Below, one piece after another: positions 15,912 through 17,153 of a DNA stretch of 17,153 nt (within the stretch, counting starts at the first letter, position 1; each line of letters starts with the position of its first letter). The position numbers and the translations under genes were made by a program. The stretch is from an uncultured Lachnospiraceae bacterium (GTDB lineage Bacteria; Bacillota_A; Clostridia; Lachnospirales; Lachnospiraceae), in contig CAMWMM010000036.1 of assembly GCA_947175285.1 (NCBI GenBank), positions 1-17,153 of the forward strand, written 5' to 3'. The notes beneath the pieces were generated by a model. That model saw only the letters and a program-made list of their open reading frames with translations, searched no databases and had not been told where the DNA came from.

Positions 15912-16736
15912 TCATAGTTCAAAATCTCTGGTTAATAATTCATTAATTTCAGCGTACAAGTTACATTGTTTTGCTGTTTCCAGAATTTCCTCTTTTACTT
16001 CCTCAAGTATTCCCATCTCTGTCATTTCCTTTCGGTAAAGTGACACCATGTAACATCTGGTAATTAGATAACCGGAAACATTGGTAGAAACAGAGCCTGC
16101 CGTTTTATAAGCCTCTACCAGAACCTCGTCCACCATCTCAATCATCCAGTCTTTGGCAATACGCAGAAAAAATTCCCAATCTTCCAGACATCGCAATGAT
16201 TCACGAAAGCCTCCTGCCTGTATCAGGCACTCTTTTTTCGCCAATATTGCCATATTCGCTATTGTATTTCGTATAAGTAATGATTGAAATATATCGCCTT
16301 CTAACATATCTTTTCTCCAACTTTCAGGGGGCCATATATATCTGTCATTCCCATTCCTGTCAATCCCACTCACTCTGCAATAGACCAAACCGACCTGTTC
16401 AGAGGCTCCCATCAACTTAGTCATCTGCTTTTGCAGCTTATCAGGAATCCATTCATCATCACTGTCACAAAATGCAATATAATCGTATTTCGCCTCCTGT
16501 ATACCGAAATTTCTGGCATGAGCAACACCTTGATTTTGTTCCAGACGGATATAACGAATCCTATCATCTTTTATCCGGCTTATTATCTCCTGTGTGCGGT
16601 CTATAGATCCATCATCCACAATGATAATTTCATAGTTTTCATATGATTGCCGCATAATACTTTGAATTGCCCTGCCAATGACCTTCTCTCTGTTATAGGT
16701 AGGAACAATAATACTTACCATTTCTTTCCTGTTCAT
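15912..16736 (-). CDS. Stand-alone GT2 glycosyltransferase next to flagellin
   Basis: The 274-residue protein is a typical compact GT2 enzyme: VSIIVPTYNR (7-16), IIVDDGSIDRT (38-48), NQGVAHARNFGI (68-79), metal-binding CDSDDEW (90-96) and the ED pair of LEDWEFFLRIAK (184-195) that usually supplies the catalytic base region. It differs clearly from the three array GT2 proteins in its sequence and short C-terminus. AGGAG lies about 10 nt upstream of the ATG. It is the nearest gene downstream of flagellin on the same strand, separated by two hairpins, so it may be expressed by read-through. That position makes it a candidate for attaching the first sugar to flagellin, an inference from context only. 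It converges with the plus-strand fusion gene, leaving 33 nt between the stops. Confidence 0.9.
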   Translation of the reverse strand: MNRKEMVSIIVPTYNREKVIGRAIQSIMRQSYENYEIIIVDDGSIDRTQEIISRIKDDRIRYIRLEQNQGVAHARNFGIQEAKYDYIAFCDSDDEWIPDKLQKQMTKLMGASEQVGLVYCRVSGIDRNGNDRYIWPPESWRKDMLEGDIFQSLLIRNTIANMAILAKKECLIQAGGFRESLRCLEDWEFFLRIAKDWMIEMVDEVLVEAYKTAGSVSTNVSGYLITRCYMVSLYRKEMTEMGILEEVKEEILETAKQCNLYAEINELLTRDFEL

Positions 16737-16765
16737 AGTGTCTTAATCTCCTATCAGATAAAGAA

Positions 16766-16789
16766 GAAGGCCGGTGAATACCGACCTTC
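16766..16789 (-). terminator. Second hairpin downstream of flagellin
   Basis: An inverted repeat with a 10-bp stem (one G-U pair, five G-C pairs near the loop) closes a 4-nt loop, GAAGG...CCTTC at the base. On the minus strand it is followed by CTTCTTTATC, a weak U-rich tract. The ribosome binding site of the downstream GT2 gene begins about 13 nt further on. It could be a leaky terminator. Confidence 0.6.
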
Positions 16790-16793
16790 AAAA

Positions 16794-16823
16794 GATATGG
16801 GCTGACGTATGCCAACCCATATC
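16794..16823 (-). terminator. First hairpin downstream of flagellin
   Basis: An 11-bp stem (GATATGGG on one arm, CCCATATC on the other, extended by three inner pairs with one G-U) closes an 8-nt loop, 35 nt past the flagellin stop. On the minus strand only a short TTTT follows, 1 nt after the stem. It may end the flagellin transcript together with the second hairpin, or protect its 3' end. Confidence 0.6.
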
Positions 16824-16858
16824 CGGTAGTTTTTGCAATGATTTCTGTCTTATCAGTA

Positions 16859-17153
16859 TTAGCCAAGTAAGGACAATGCCAACTGGTTGGACTGATTTGC
16901 CTGTGATAACATTGATGTACCAGCCTGCTGTAAGATGTTGTTGTTAGAGTATTTAACCATCTCTGTTGCAATATCTGTATCACGAATTGCAGATTCTGCA
17001 GATGTTGTGTTCTCTACGATGTTATCCAGGTTTGCAATCGTATGCTCTAATCTGTTCTGGATTGCACCAAGATCTGAACGCTGCTGTGATACATCTTTGA
17101 TTGCGCTCTTTGCAAATGCATTCAGTGCTGCAAAGTCTGCTGCTGTAGGTGCA
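16859..17153 (-). CDS. hag: Flagellin, C-terminal part (partial)
   Basis: The last 97 codons of a flagellin gene run in from the right edge and end at TAA (16859-16861). The sequence shows the conserved D1/D0 C-terminal helices: QQRSDLGAIQNRLEHTIANL, then NIVENTTSAESAIRDTDIA, MVKYSNNNILQQAG and a final NQLALSLLG. This segment packs in the filament core; the variable central region where glycans usually attach is outside the window. Codon choice is strongly biased (GCA, AAC, CAG, CTG), unlike the AT-rich, mixed codons of the glycosyltransferase genes, as expected for a highly expressed protein. It is the main reason to read the island as flagellin-related. Flagellin is called hag in Bacillus and fliC elsewhere. 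Confidence 0.95.
   Translation of the reverse strand, partial: APTAADFAALNAFAKSAIKDVSQQRSDLGAIQNRLEHTIANLDNIVENTTSAESAIRDTDIATEMVKYSNNNILQQAGTSMLSQANQSNQLALSLLG

Noticed and set aside
16693..16983. A 96-codon open frame on the minus strand across the flagellin end and the hairpins.
   Set aside because: It overlaps the well-supported flagellin frame and the terminator hairpins in another frame and resembles no protein family.

Overview
The window looks like a flagellin glycosylation island from a motile, low-GC Gram-positive anaerobe, most likely a Lachnospiraceae-type Clostridia. Three things suggest this: the strong AGGAGG-type ribosome binding sites, the AT-rich coding sequence, and the flagellin C-terminus at the right edge, which is of the clostridial kind. 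The species cannot be fixed from the sequence alone.

Right edge (16.7-17.15 kb): the last 97 codons of a flagellin gene on the minus strand. Two hairpins follow it, and then a gene for a stand-alone family 2 glycosyltransferase (GT2) on the same strand.

Centre right (13.4-15.9 kb): one large plus-strand gene encodes a DUF4422 - helical module - GT-B (CgeB-like) fusion. It converges on the GT2 gene and diverges from the long array to its left.

Left (1-13.4 kb): twelve minus-strand genes are packed with gaps of 0-41 nt or with 1-8 nt overlaps, and appear to form one operon. In order of transcription they are: three CgeB-like GT-B glycosyltransferases; two near-duplicate GT2 enzymes; two more CgeB-like GT-Bs; a helical module fused to a PF13712-type glycosyltransferase; a GT2 fused to the same helical module; a free-standing PF13712-type glycosyltransferase; a GT2-methyltransferase fusion; and a partial gene for a Rossmann/SGNH-like protein that runs off the left edge.

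In all there are 13 glycosyltransferase genes carrying about 14 glycosyltransferase domains, one methyltransferase and one possible SGNH-type enzyme, next to flagellin. The simplest reading is cytoplasmic assembly of a long or branched, methylated glycan on flagellin. A surface polysaccharide remains possible, because no nucleotide-sugar synthesis, flippase or polymerase gene is in view. The most notable signal is a helical module of about 90 residues that appears in three otherwise different glycosyltransferase architectures. One pair of neighbouring genes is split exactly where a neighbouring gene is fused.
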